DNA from: Acanthosepion esculentum
Taxonomy: Eukaryota > Mollusca > Cephalopoda > Sepiida > Sepiidae
NCBI GenBank assembly: GCA_964036315.1
Contig: OZ038488.1
Location: 62,926,754 to 62,990,753 of the forward strand
DNA length: 64,000 nt
Direction of reading: 5' to 3'
Part shown: in pieces, positions 22,501-34,150 of the stretch
Layout of the letters: each line of letters opens with the position of its first letter
Numbering within the stretch: the first letter of the stretch is position 1
Notes under the pieces: model-generated
Databases searched by the model: none
Told to the model about the DNA's origin: nothing
Seen by the model: only the letters and a program-made list of their open reading frames with translations
Made by a program: the position numbers and the translations under genes

Positions 22501-23429
22501 ATCCGACTATAAATCGACTCTGTTATTTTATGTCTGAGTAATGGACAAAAATCAACAATATTTTTTTTATGAAGTTTTAATATTTAAAATATATAAAATA
22601 TGTTTATAAGGGCCATTTGGAGTATCATTTTTCTTTCACAATTCCATTAAACAATGTTATTTTTTTATCATTCCATATGATTTACAAACATTAAAACAGT
22701 TTTCTCTACTTTTTTTATATTATTTCCTCATTAGGGATAACAATGACGCCATCTTCCGACTAAAGTGCGGGTTTTAAAATATTCTGTAAATTGCTTAAAA
22801 CATATAAGTCAAACAATGTGAAGAAATTCTTCCACACATAATTTGGCAATTTTTTTTACATAGAGTCGAAGTTGAGAATTGCAAAATATTAACCCCGAAT
22901 ATCAGTTTACCCACCATTTTATCCCTGATATTTTTGTTTCAAGTATACTCGAGTATATACGGCACATATAAAACTCACTGTCTGCTCTCACACTATTCAC
23001 AATTCACGCTATTTTTAACAGTAAAACTGTTGACAAAGAACTACTCTTTGCGCAGAAGGTAAGATGGCGCATTTCAAGGTAGTGAACGTCAGCAAATATG
23101 GTTACGGAAGAACGGACATCTTAGGTCAAATTTACAATTCGTTGAAATATTTGCTGGTCGTAATCAGAAGCCAGAGACGTAAACACGATTCCCTCTTCAA
23201 ATGATTGATTGATTTGATTTTTTACAGGTTATCAACCCTTTGCATGTTATTTAAAAACAGAAAATTATTTTTAAAGTCAGAAGGTTTTGGAGATAATAAA
23301 GACTTCCTGATATAAATCCCACTAATTAGCACATGTCTACTTGGGGATTCTTATCTTTTCAAAGGGTATCTGCGGATAAGTAAATATAACGAACCCAACA
23401 TAATTTGAAATTCGGCTCTCTGTTTAACA
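22501..23429. other. Unassigned AT-rich DNA
   Basis: No clear feature except a short diverged SINE-A-like piece near 23280-23410 ('ccactaattagcac', 'ggataagtaaatataacgaa'). Confidence 0.4.
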
Positions 23430-23880
23430 ATTACGACCTCAGTCGAAATTATAGATCATTTCCACGACACTTCACTACAGTTAATTTAGAAACCCATAAA
23501 CCATTGTATTTCTGTATCGTACGCTCCTTGCCAGAGCTTCATACGGTTTTTGAATTTGCAGTTTCTCCTCTCCTAGACTGGTTGCCAACCACGACAAAAC
23601 TGCTCTGTCTACACTTCTAATTATCTCATCGTTGATATTGGGAGAAAGGAGGTATTCACTAATTTCCCAAGGCTATTTTTGCGAAAGTGAATCTAACGAA
23701 CGCGACTGGAACTTAAACCCGGCTCGACGATTTCTCTTTCCGAGCCGATGAATATTACACCACCCGAACAACCAAGCTAAACGCACCTGATATTTCAAAG
23801 CCGTCACCCATCTAGGTATTGACCAGTCTCGGCATTGCTTAACTTCGGTGATCTTATGGGAACCGGTGTTACAACGTGGG
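23430..23880 (-). mobile_element. SINE-A copy 6, full 5S-tRNA chimera
   Basis: On the minus strand it reads 5S-like 'accggttcccataagatcac', 'cgaagttaagcaatgccgag', 'ggtcaatacctagatgggtg'. It then has tRNA-like 'gggtggtgtaatattcatcgg', a B-box-like 'gggtttaagttcc', the body, and the long tail shared with 18725-18951. It is the most complete chimeric copy. It is inserted at the end of a LINE frame, creating a false 143-codon open frame (23673-24104). Confidence 0.85.
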
Positions 23881-24540
23881 AAATAATTACGGATCTGATA
23901 AATATTTAAATTGCAGATTTGATAAAAATCCATCCCTCTTGTCTTTGTTTCAACCATTTCTTTCTGTTTCTCAGCACTTTCGTTTGACTTATGCATTGCC
24001 TCTTTTTCTAGTCCAATACGTGTTCGGATCTCGGTGTCACATTTTCCATTCTCTGTTAAAACTGTTCCCAGATATTCAAACTTCTGCGCCTTCTTGATGT
24101 TCACATCTCTAACGTCTAACTCGCATTTTTAGGCCTTTTTTTTTCTTGCTGGTGACCATACTTTGTGACTTCTTTTCTTTCTTGCATTCTTTTACTACCC
24201 TTTCTTGGATGTCCTTTCAGTTTTCTTTTTACTTTTAAGCTATCAACACAGTCACCTCCGCATCTTATACTGTTAAGACTGCTCCCACTGGTTGGGTCTC
24301 CAAACACCGCAGAATAGCCTCTCTATAGGGATAGAAATAAATCTGGGGAGAAGACACAACCTTGTCTTACGCCCCTTTACATTTTCTGTCCGCATGCAGG
24401 CGGTTTGTTTCCACTATAATTTCTAGATTATTCTAACATTCTTTCCAAATAGATTGAGTTTTCCTAGCAGTTCAAATAGATCCTTCAGCCTTACCTTATT
24501 AAATGCTTTTTCGTAAAATTTTAAAATGGTAGTGCATACC
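23880..24540 (-). pseudogene. LINE reverse transcriptase fragment with mutated YADD box
   Basis: The minus strand shows, in order, KAFNKVRLKDLFELLGKLNL (RT finger/palm), an AC.RTENVK block, a LC.LPRFIS remnant of the GCVLSPDLF motif, then LNSIRCGGDCVDS where active elements have IRYADDT. After a frameshift comes VNIKKAQKFEYLGTVLTENG followed by KCDTEIRTRIG. The catalytic YADD has become CGGD, so the protein would be dead even without the frame breaks. This is a different LINE from the NVNR-ended tails elsewhere. Confidence 0.75.
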
Positions 24541-24604
24541 TCTCTCTCTCTCTCTGTCTGTCTGTATCTCTCTCTCCCTCTCTCTGTCTCTCTCTCTCTC
24601 TCTC
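24540..24604. repeat. (CT)n microsatellite
   Basis: CTCTCT with a few tg/ta interruptions, at the 5' edge of the LINE fragment. Confidence 0.95.
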
Positions 24605-26165
24605 ATTTATCACCTTTGTTAATCTGCACAAAGGATCCAGCAAAAAATTAGGATATTATTAAAGAAATTATCCAAAGAATGATTTAAATTGTTCAAACAA
24701 TGCTTGTTAATTTAATTAATTTTCCGAATGTTATGGATGGATATATTAACTTAAAAATGGTATTTTCTTTTTGTAGCAAAGCGAATTCGTAGTATGAAAA
24801 AAGTCAAAGAACTATCTTTTATAAAGATCAAATATCAAACACATAAACAAGATCACTGGTGTAAAATAAAATATTTACGTCATAATACATTATCTGAGTC
24901 TATGCTGTCAATTTCAGAGTATATTATCTTTGGCGAAATATTCCCTGTAGGTCTTCCATATATGAGTTTTCATCGACTTTTTTTATTGAAGTTACTTTGC
25001 TTCTAAGGAAGACCTATATTCACAGGTGATTATCCTCTTGTCATCCAAAATACCGTACAATGTGAACAAGAAGTTAACATAAATGTATATGGGAATGTCT
25101 TTAAAATATTTCCAGGCGCAAGACATAAATTTAGTATATGACCGCCTGAGGGCCGTGTTTCATCTTCACCCGTGGCTTATATAGAAGGCTTGACATAAGA
25201 CAGTGGCGTGTAAAAACAATTTAAATCCCAGAATGGCTCAATGGAAAGCTAAATTTGATTAACTTATCACTTTTGTCTCTAGCTTCTCAAAGGGAGTAAT
25301 AACCTGGTCACTAGCGACTACTTCAAATTAATTCCCTTGTGGAATTAAAGATTTTGCTTTTACAGGACCATTCCAAAAATTGAAGATTCCAAGTACCAAC
25401 TTTACAGAATTAAATGTCTGTGAGAATATGGCGTGCTGTTTCCGTGCTATTTCCCCTGTCTGCAGTTCTGTTGCTACCAGCATAACACTTAATCTTCGAC
25501 TTGAGCTCTCTATCCATTTTTACCATCTGTTCTTTGTGAATTCCTTCATAACATATTCAACAGAAGACATTATAACATGGATAACGTTTCACAAGATGCT
25601 AATACGCTATTCCAGATTGCTTTCCCATATTATCCGCTAACTGTATAACATGAACACGTACTACTTCCTCTCCTGCTCGGCAGCCAAATCGGAATTATAT
25701 TACATGTTCGGCTGTATTTCTATTTAATCTCAAGCGTTTTACAAGGATATGGACATTTCGTAGTATTTAATATATTCTGCAAAGGTTTACATCAACATAT
25801 ATTTTCATAATTAAAACATTACTTTACAAAATTCACTGCAGCACTGTCAATCGTAATGAGGATGGAATTAAAGGTTTCCTCCATTTCTTCTATGTTAAGA
25901 ATTTTCAATTTAGCCACTACGGATTTTAAGTTTTTCAATTCCTCGAACAATCTACAGATGGTAGAAGAATCAGAGATAAAAGAGATGAAAGCAGTATTTC
26001 AAAATTCTTCGAGGAAAATCTCAAATACTTTCAGCGTGCAATGAGCCGCAGTTTTGGTTAATAAAGGTTATTGCATTTTTGATAAATAATATAAAAATAC
26101 ATTTAACCTGCATTTGTTATCATATCTATTCATGACACGGCTCAGTTAACTGACAATTTCTCTAT
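24605..26165. other. Unassigned AT-rich DNA
   Basis: No gene or repeat family recognised. Open frames of 60-86 codons here lack any recognisable motif. Confidence 0.45.
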
Positions 26166-26169
26166 AATA

Positions 26170-26206
26170 ATTCTACACACACAGAAACACGCACACACAC
26201 ACACAC

Positions 26207-26252
<46 letters not shown>

Positions 26253-26350
26253 TCTCTTTCCCACCGCCGTAACATAGCTTCCCTGGAAAAACAGGAAAAG
26301 GAAAAACAGAGACAGAGAGTTTTATATTTTTTTCAGTACAACATTCATAA

Positions 26351-26398
<48 letters not shown>

Positions 26399-26408
26399 AT
26401 GTGTGTGT

Positions 26409-26450
<42 letters not shown>
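26170..26450. repeat. (CA)n, (TA)n and (GT)n microsatellite cluster
   Basis: CA tract 26185-26240, TA tract 26345-26386, GT tract 26387-26448, separated by about 100 bp of unique sequence. Confidence 0.95.
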
Positions 26451-26599
26451 AGGCAGCATCCTTTCTTTTAAACAGATTGTATTAAACGCCAAAGACAACT
26501 TAGTCCTGCTGATTTTTTTTGTATTTTCTCATATTTTCGAATGAGACTTTTTATTTCAAAATTATATTGATATATATAGATATATATTCCAAAAGACTC

Positions 26600-26640
26600 C
26601 CGAGTACTTTCGAACGTCATCGTTCATCATCAGGTGTCAA
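26600..26640 (-). ncRNA. Hammerhead-like hairpin (minimal type)
   Basis: The minus strand has CTGATGA (26627-26633), one extra T, a perfect 5-bp stem GAACG/CGTTC with loop ATGA, then GAAA (26608-26611). Next come the palindrome AGTACT and a C. The layout matches minimal hammerheads whose stem III is a self-complementary hexamer. The flanking stem I strands (GACAC and GGGAG) pair poorly, so activity is doubtful. Confidence 0.45.
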
Positions 26641-27024
26641 TTTTTTTTTTTTTTTTTAAATTCTATTAATTATTTTTGATCTTTAGGTATTTAAAATAAA
26701 AAATCTTTTTCACCCCTTCATACGATCACATGGCTTTGCCTGCACGTGATAACATTAACGCGTCTCTTGAATTAAAAATAATTCGTAACGTTTATTTGGT
26801 TCTTATAAATGTAGCAATACGATTCCGCTTCAAGGCAATTGGCTAAAGTTAAAAACCCGCCTGCAAAGTTTCTAAAAAGTATTTTAGGATGGTATCTTGT
26901 ATCTTACATTTAACTGCGTCTACCGTCAAACTTTATAACTCAAAAACGAACGATTTTAGGACATATATTAATGTGGACTTTTTATTTTGATACACACTGA
27001 ATATATAAATTTATATATGGGTGT

Positions 27025-27250
27025 GCAATGTTTAAGGTCTCTTAACGAGAAATCACGTTCGAATTCCAGCCGAGCTTGTTACATTCCCTTTCCTGTAAAT
27101 ACCCTCAAGAAAGGTACGAATCCAAATCTTCTTGTACCTAGCTATATAAATAGCCGAAGTAAACTGTGTTCTCTACTCCTGGTTGGTAAGCTTGCGAGAA
27201 GGACAACTCTGGTTTCGAAACCATATGCAGCCCTCGCGAAGAATATGATA
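27025..27250 (+). mobile_element. SINE-A-related copy 8, diverged
   Basis: 'cgttcgaattccagccgagc' (B-box region), 'cctcaagaaaggtacgaatc', then 'ctggttggtaagcttgc'. Head and part of the body of SINE-A, strongly diverged. Confidence 0.5.
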
Positions 27251-27295
27251 TCTATATTAACAATGTCTCTATGACCGTGACCAAATTGCTCAACG

Positions 27296-27490
27296 CACCA
27301 GAGATAAAGGTTTTCTCATAGGAAAGGAAATGCAGGTTTGATTCGTCTGAGAGACGCAATCGTTCTTTAGTAAGACTTCCCAATTTATGCTGGTTGTTCT
27401 TAATTTCACTTATAATGAAAATAAAATCGAATAACAGCGATAGTACCTCAAATGCGTGTATCCACCAAAAAATACTGTTTATAGCAATAT
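27296..27490 (+). mobile_element. SINE-D copy 1
   Basis: 'gaaatgcaggtttgattcgt' resembles a B box, followed by 'agtaagacttccc', 'ttcacttataatgaaaataa' and 'ccaccaaaaaatactgttta', ending at a short (TA)n. It matches 37840-37985 in order. Confidence 0.5.
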
Positions 27491-27800
27491 ATATATGGCC
27501 CAATGGATAAAAGCGTTGGCTGGATTCAGTGACTTGATCCAAAGTGTTTTGACTTCGATACCTGGTTACTGCAGTGGTGAACAAAAACTTGGATAGTTGA
27601 ATTAAAGGGACATAACTGAGACATTTAGAAGAGGCATGGCACGTGAAACTAGAACAATCTACCCCCGGTGGACGAAATAAAGGGTTCAATTCGCCTGAAG
27701 ATGGCCGGAGCGTACAACGGCCGAGACGTCGAGAATATGGAAATATCGCTAAAGACAGGAGTCCGAACAATGTAAATAATTACAATACCTCAGCTCAGAA
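27490..27800 (+). mobile_element. SINE-C copy 3
   Basis: Head 'ccaatggataaaagcgttgg', B-box region 'gacttcgatacctgg', body 'aactagaacaatctaccc' and hairpin CTGAAGA-t-GGCC...GGCC-GAGA (27690-27725). The GAAA of the hammerhead-like hairpin has mutated to GAGA. 3' end 'ggagtccgaacaatgtaaat'. Confidence 0.75.
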
Positions 27801-27986
27801 ATATTTATATATACAGAGGCGAGGATGTCATTAGTGTATTAAGTCTTGTAAATTTGAGAGCGTTCATGAATATTCATAAGGTGGTTGAAAGGTCATTCAA
27901 AGCATGGGGAGGGCGCAAAATGTCCTAATTCAAAGTCTGGTGAAAAGTAATGTGAGCGAGAAATATTCAATATTTTTTTGTTAAAT

Positions 27987-28088
27987 GAATATTGTTTGGA
28001 TTGTGATTAGATTATCATTGTATGAGATGTACAGCACAAGAGTCCATCTCGTACCATAACAATCTAATCACCATCCAAACAATATTTA
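27987..28088. repeat. Foldback element, 42-bp arms
   Basis: Arm 27987-28028 ('aatattgtttggattgtgat' start) and its inverted partner ending at 28088 match at about 37 of 42 positions with a loop of about 17 nt. It looks like a small MITE; a hairpin RNA precursor is an alternative. Confidence 0.65.
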
Positions 28089-28119
28089 ATAACTGAAGGG
28101 TCGACAACTCGAAAAAATC

Positions 28120-28688
28120 ACTCTGATCCTTCTGATCATAAAAAAACTCTCGATTTTTTGCTGAGGGCTTCAAAATAACACGGAGGCCTACATCAAGTAC
28201 ATTAAGGAGTTATTGCTGCCCTGGGTCAAGAGTGTGGCGGCTGGAAGACCCTATATCTAGCAACACGACTCTGAACCATGACACAAGCAAGAGAAGCCAG
28301 TCATGGCTGTCAGACAGTTTCGGAGATCATGTCACTCCTTATATAATCTGGTAAACTAATTCTCCAAACTGTAACACTCTTGATTATTTTGTGTGCATTG
28401 CAGTTGGGCGGAAGACCAATAGAAATCCTTGTAACACCAAAGATTAAATGAAGGCAAGGATTATGGCAGGATTCATCAACTTAAACAAAGGAGATTGTCC
28501 GGAAGAATTGCAGGAGATGACGAAGTCGTCTGGAGTCCGTGGTTGAAGCTAATGGCGACTTTATTGAATAAATTTACTCTTTAGTATTTCAAGTTAGTTC
28601 TGTGTAATTTTCGTAAATATCATTGAGATGTCAGTGTCATTTTCATGTTTTCGTAATTTAGACGACAATTTATCCATCGTAACAAGCA

Positions 28689-28690
<2 letters not shown>
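28120..28690 (+). pseudogene. Mariner (M1) transposase remnant, copy b
   Basis: Plus-strand remnant matching copies at 3.2 and 35.9 kb. It has 'ggctggaagaccctatatct', 'agccagtcatggctgtcaga', 'aatccttgtaacaccaaaga' (…CNTKD) and 'gaagctaatggcgactttat' (EANGDF) then a stop. It ends in 'gacgacaatttatccatcg', the inverted-repeat end. Multiple stops and frameshifts. Confidence 0.75.

Positions 28691-28691
<1 letters not shown>

Positions 28692-28751
<60 letters not shown>
28692..28751. repeat. (TA)n microsatellite at the 5' edge of Rz copy 1
   Basis: TA run between the mariner end and the Rz unit. Confidence 0.97.
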
Positions 28752-29290
<539 letters not shown>

Positions 29291-30435
29291 TCGTCAATCG
29301 CTATATATTTCTCGTTAGAATTCTCGTTTACCATTTCTCTCATACAGATACAATGAGATTTTCAGATTTTCTTATGGACAGACCACTTCCGTTTTTCTCT
29401 CTTTTTCTTCGACTTTCTGATTTCTTGCCCGTGTTTCTAACCTTCAAAAATGACATATGACCTGATTGAAACAAGGCTTAAATTTACTCAAAGCTATTAT
29501 TAAATAGCTGTATAATTTGTTGTTTTTATTATGATTATTATTATTATTATTATTATTGTCGTTATTGTTGCTGATGTGAGAGAAAGACAAATCTCTGGCC
29601 GTCATTTTTCCAATAAAAACGTCTTCGAAAGTCATCTTCGTACGGAAACAATGTTATGATTTATAACCCGCCTGTCATGTTAAGCTCTTTTAGTAGCGAG
29701 AAAGGAGAAAATTGCTAGTTTTTTTTTCCTCCCTCATATTCATTTTTTTTTTCCACTGTAATTTGATGGGTTTCGGGTGATGGCGGTTTTTGATGCTTTC
29801 GTTATTTATCAATCTAACTGCTTATAGGAATTTTTGGAGAGGTGATAAAGGCGTGGGGGAGGATGATGTGGAGGCTGTACTGGAGGTGAGAAAGATTCCG
29901 TTAGGCAAGGAAAAAAATGATTTCTTTTTTCACACCCAAAAGCCTGAAGAGCTTCGTCTTGTTATTTTCTATTATGCCGTTTGTCAAGTTTTAGAATAAA
30001 AAATAAAAAGAAGTCAGTAAATGTGAATCGTGATATGGGGGAAAGGGGGCAAGACCAATAGCGTTAAGGCAGCTGAACTACGCTTTGGGGTTGACCGAAA
30101 CGAAACAAAAACAAAATTACGATGAAACAGACGAAGTGAAAAAAAAAACAACAAACAAAGGAAGAAAAAACTTTCGAAAAGACTCTTTTTTATTCGTTCT
30201 TGACTTGTAAAAGTATTCTTTAACTTCTTTTTCTGCTATTGTGTTATTTCTATTGCTGTATTTCTACGTAATTTTTCCAAATATTTAGGTTCTTGTTGAC
30301 TTCTTCGTCCAGGGAGACAATATTATTATTCATTCTTGAAACAACGCGGAGCCGATAACAAAAATCAAAGGTAGGTCCACTGGTTCCGAAAGAAAAATAA
30401 ACTCGCCCTCACAGAATCGGTTTTCCTTTTCTTGT
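29291..30435. other. Unassigned AT-rich DNA
   Basis: No recognised element. A (TTA)n patch lies near 29535-29557. Confidence 0.45.
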
Positions 30436-30437
30436 CA

Positions 30438-30494
<57 letters not shown>

Positions 30495-30562
30495 CTGTGT
30501 GTGTGTGTCTCTGTATATATATATATATAGAGAGAGAGATTTATACATATATATATATATAT

Positions 30563-30615
<53 letters not shown>
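30438..30615. repeat. (ATCT)n, (GT)n and (TA)n microsatellite cluster
   Basis: ATCT units 30438-30494, a short GT tract, then TA runs to 30615 broken by 'gagagagag' and 'ctt'. Confidence 0.95.
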
Positions 30616-30619
<4 letters not shown>

Positions 30620-30786
30620 GAAATATAGTTTTACGGTGTGCTATATTTATGGGATAAAGTGCTCAGTATCAAAGATAGAGCGTATGTAAATATAAATATA
30701 AAAGTGATCAATGAAGCCAGGCTTGACGATTGCGCCTAGCATCAAATAGCCTGTCACCTCTCAGTGTTCACTTCAATGTTCACTTT

Positions 30787-30790
<4 letters not shown>
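30616..30790 (+). repeat. Rep-G copy 1
   Basis: 'gtgtgctatatttatgggat' ... 'aaatataaaagtgatcaatg' ... 'gacgattgcgcctagcatc' ... 'gttcacttttac' and then (TA)n. Copies are at 37225, 40740 and 50740 (minus). Non-coding, class unknown. Confidence 0.6.

Positions 30791-30858
<68 letters not shown>
30788..30858. repeat. (TA)n microsatellite
   Basis: TA run at the end of Rep-G copy 1. Confidence 0.97.
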
Positions 30859-30860
<2 letters not shown>

Positions 30861-30874
30861 GCAACGTCGATAGC

Positions 30875-30975
30875 ACGATTTGCAATCTTCAATAAAATCG
30901 CCATTAGCTTCAACCACAGCCTCCAGACAACATTGCAATCTCCTGCGACTCTTCTGGGTGGTATTGACCCTAATA
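30875..30975 (-). pseudogene. Mariner (M1) short fragment, copy c
   Basis: 'caataaaatcgccattagct' and 'cctgcgactcttctgggtgg' are the reverse of the transposase C-terminal codons seen at 3.3 kb. Confidence 0.65.
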
Positions 30976-31191
30976 GTATTCGCGTTCTCGTGCTGTATGC
31001 AAAACTGTGTGTTAAACTAGTTTATTTAATTATTGTTGCCTAAAATATTAGAATTAATTATTTATAATTTTTTTATCATTCTATCAGTTTTGAAAGGCAA
31101 AGAATTAAAAAATAACTGTATTTATGACACCTGAGAAAAAATATAATTAAACGTACTTGGATGTATATGTGCGTGTATGCATATTTTTATC

Positions 31192-31263
31192 ACACCCACA
31201 TGCACACACACATACACACACACACACACACACGCACACGCGCGCACATACATACGAGAGAGT

Positions 31264-31334
<71 letters not shown>

Positions 31335-31347
31335 TGGACTCTCTCGT
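31192..31347. repeat. (CA)n and (TA)n, with inverted arms around the TA tract
   Basis: CA tract 31192-31250. The TA tract 31270-31331 is bracketed by ACGAGAGAGTCCATCAT (31254-31270) and its inverted partner ATGGTGGACTCTCTCGT (31331-31347), 16 of 17 pairs matching. Confidence 0.9.
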
Positions 31348-31835
31348 CGCGGACGACAGATGAGGGCACAGTAGAATCAAGAGATGCTCATTTTTATGGA
31401 CACACATGTATCTCCCGAGGATTGCAGTTGTTTTGAAGTTTTTTAGAGAGATGGAACATGTCGTTGAGCGATGTTGTTCACGTGTTTGAGGATCAAGTTG
31501 CCACATTTTTCCGCAAGTGGAGAGCACGGTCTGCTTTACAGCGTGTGACAAAGACACAGTTGCTGGTAAGTCTATCATTAAGAGGGGCAGCATGCTGCCG
31601 ACTTTCTTTACTATTTGCACACTGTTGATCCGATGTTGAAGTCTTCCACGCTCAAACCTGTTTATGGAAACTCAAGACAATCCCCAGTTCCTTTATTTTC
31701 CCAGGAAGAAAAGGGGATGCTGCATCGTTTCAGATTGTCTTTGAATTTTTCTTTCGAACGCTAGAGTGGCTTATCAACTGACCTGCTTGTTAGAAGTTGG
31801 TTGAAAATATATATCTTTAATCATTCGACTTCAAT
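31348..31835. other. Unassigned sequence
   Basis: Less AT-rich than its surroundings, but no family recognised on either strand. Confidence 0.4.
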
Positions 31836-32330
31836 CAAAGCAATAAAGCCCCTAAGACGCAAGTGGTTTTTAGAATGTAAAAAATAATTATTATAAAATA
31901 TATTATTAAGGAACGAGAACAATAAAAGGATAATAAGCAAGAAGACAGTTGATAATGATTGAAATTGCATTTAAATATTTGAAGAGCAAAGTTGGCTGGA
32001 AAGCCAGAAGCCGGAAGAGAGCTCCACGGTCGAGAAATGCAAGAAAAAAACTGTTAGTAAAAAACTTACGGTTAAATCTAGTCAATTCATCTATAACATG
32101 ATGGAACCTAGTTTCTAAACTATTACTGCGGTTAAATTCATAAATTCTCGGTAATATAGAGTAAAGTTCAGCAGATATTTATAGAGAAGGCACAAGAAGT
32201 CACATTAAGGCTGTGGGAAAGTAAGTGAAGCCGAGATGCCAGGTCAGGCCCAATAACATTGCAAATCCTTTTTTGGATTTTATCAAGAATCTCTAAATAT
32301 ATAACAGGAGCACCGGACGATATGTGGCCG

Positions 32331-32345
<15 letters not shown>
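31836..32345 (-). pseudogene. LINE RT C-terminus and 3' tail
   Basis: The minus frame reads YCGHISSGAPVIYLEILDKI followed by QKRICNVIG, the post-RT region of CR1/jockey-type LINEs. It continues in pieces as RIYEFNRSNSLETRFHHVID and FNRKFFTNSFFLAFLDR. The 3' tail matches 10570-11110. It is truncated at a (TA)n/(GATA)n array. Confidence 0.7.
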
Positions 32346-32419
<74 letters not shown>

Positions 32420-32420
32420 T
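32328..32420. repeat. (TA)n and (GATA)n microsatellite
   Basis: TA 32328-32366, then GATA units to 32419. Confidence 0.95.
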
Positions 32421-32999
32421 TGGAATGGTAGAGGTAACCTTCTCTTAAACCGGTTGCCGCCCAAGGACTTTTGAATAGCCAAAGATGCCTTCCAAAATTT
32501 AGGCAAGGTGTTAAGAATCAGTAATGCTATGCAATATCAGTCTCCCCATATGAGAGTGGATGATAGACAATTTTCTCATAGATGAAGAGTAAAGTTGGGG
32601 TAAAATAGATATCGTCCTCTAGAATGATGCTGCGAATATAATGAACATACTATGTAGAGAGGTTTAAGTAAAACGACAATGATAAGCACAAGTATACATA
32701 AAGCAAGAAATTGACGGATGAGATATCTAGGAAACATAATGAGGAAAGAGGGCTTGGATAATTTGACACTCTCAGGACATGAAGGCAAGAGAGAAACATA
32801 ACGTAATCTACTTAGGTAAAAGGATTGTATAACTGGGACTGGAAATTATATTTAAGGAACAAACATTGTCAAGAGCTACAACGAATAGGACGTTGTGGAG
32901 AACCATAATTGTTCAAATCGTAAAAGGAAGCGACACAAAAAAGTAGTAGGATATTCTTCTTAGGCTCAGTCCTGTTTTTCATCAGAATATAAATTTATT
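32421..32999. other. Probable further LINE-derived DNA
   Basis: Similar composition to the LINE tails but no motif that I can place. Confidence 0.35.
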
Positions 33000-33260
33000 G
33001 GTTTACGGTTACATCACGTAGAGACACCGGTTCTCGTACAAAGTTAAGCAACGTCAAACCTGGTCAGTACCTAGACGAGGGATTGTTGGGGAATACCGGG
33101 TGCTGTAAGCTTGGATATGCAGGTGGTACAATAGATAATGGCTCGAAATAATTAATCAGAGAGCCGCATTCAAATTCACGTTGGGTTCGTTATATTCATT
33201 TATGAAAAAATACACTTGAGAAAGGCATGAATCCACATCTTCTCTCCTTACACTATCGGT
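33000..33260 (+). mobile_element. SINE-A copy 9, 5S-tRNA chimera
   Basis: 5S-like 'aaagttaagcaacgtcaaac', 'tggtcagtacctagacgagg' and 'ggggaataccgggtgctgt', then the tRNA-like 'aggtggtacaatagataatgg' and 'cattcatttatgaa' body, 'gagaaaggcatgaatccaca'. Confidence 0.8.
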
Positions 33261-33949
33261 TAATTAGTAACCGGAAAAAGGTTAATAAACCGTAGAAACC
33301 ACATTAATCAATCAATAAATTATTTAACACAGCTGATCTTTAACCTTCTTTAAAAATAACGGTATGGATTTTAAAATGGGCCTTACGAAAAATTATGAAA
33401 AGACAAATTCAACTGAAAAAATATTTCTTTAATTATTTTTTCTCAGTAATCTATACGTGTTTTGTCAAACTGTTCGCCTGTGACAGACTTTGTCAATGAA
33501 TTAATCGGATTTTACAAAAAATAAAAGTTTTTTCTTCACGAAGAAGATAATAAATAATCGTCAGATACGTCTCGATAACTCTCGCAAAAAAAATCAGAAA
33601 CAGAAGAAATAATAAATAAAGTCGTTTCAGAATTTAAAATTTTAAACTCTACCAATTAAGAGAAAGAGATTTTGTTCGGATACTTTCGTATCATATTCTG
33701 TTGAAAATTCTTCTACATTTAGGTTTATATCAGAGATTTTAAAACTGGGTTGAAGTATTAAAATCTGGTCCTTAAATTAAAACGTAACGAAAAAAAGCTG
33801 ATTTTTATTACATTCCAAAATAGAAGAAATGTCCCAGTCTCAAAAATCTTTTGCAGTCACACTTCCAACTTAACTTCACCAACCCAATTTTTTCTTTTTA
33901 ATAAAATTATTCAAAATAGAAGGCTTGAGAACAACTCAAGTTAGAGTTA
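33261..33949. other. Unassigned AT-rich DNA
   Basis: No recognisable feature. Confidence 0.45.
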
Positions 33950-34150
33950 CTGAATCAAGTGTGCAATATGAATGCAAAAGAATTTGGTAGAATATGGAAA
34001 TTATTAAGAGAAGGAGGGTATATAACGTTTGACCCTTAACTTGAAGAGTTTCAAATCATAGTGTTCAGGGAAGCATCCGCGCGGGAGTCTGTTCCACACA
34101 GTAGATTTATTTTTTTCTGATGGAACTTCCCCACCCCTTATAAGTGGAAT
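33950..34150 (-). pseudogene. LINE C-terminal tail
   Basis: The minus frame reads TVWNRLPRGCFPEHYDLKLF followed by KLRVKRYI, the conserved end of CR1/jockey-type ORF2 (W..LP...FP..YDL..FK..V). Only the last 30 or so codons remain. Confidence 0.7.

Noticed and set aside
23780..23880. Genuine 5S rRNA gene
   Set aside because: Only partly similar, diverged at many positions, and fused to a tRNA-type SINE in three loci.
27252..27770. 172-codon minus-strand frame as a gene
   Set aside because: It runs antisense through SINE-C and SINE-D copies; its peptide is repeat-derived.
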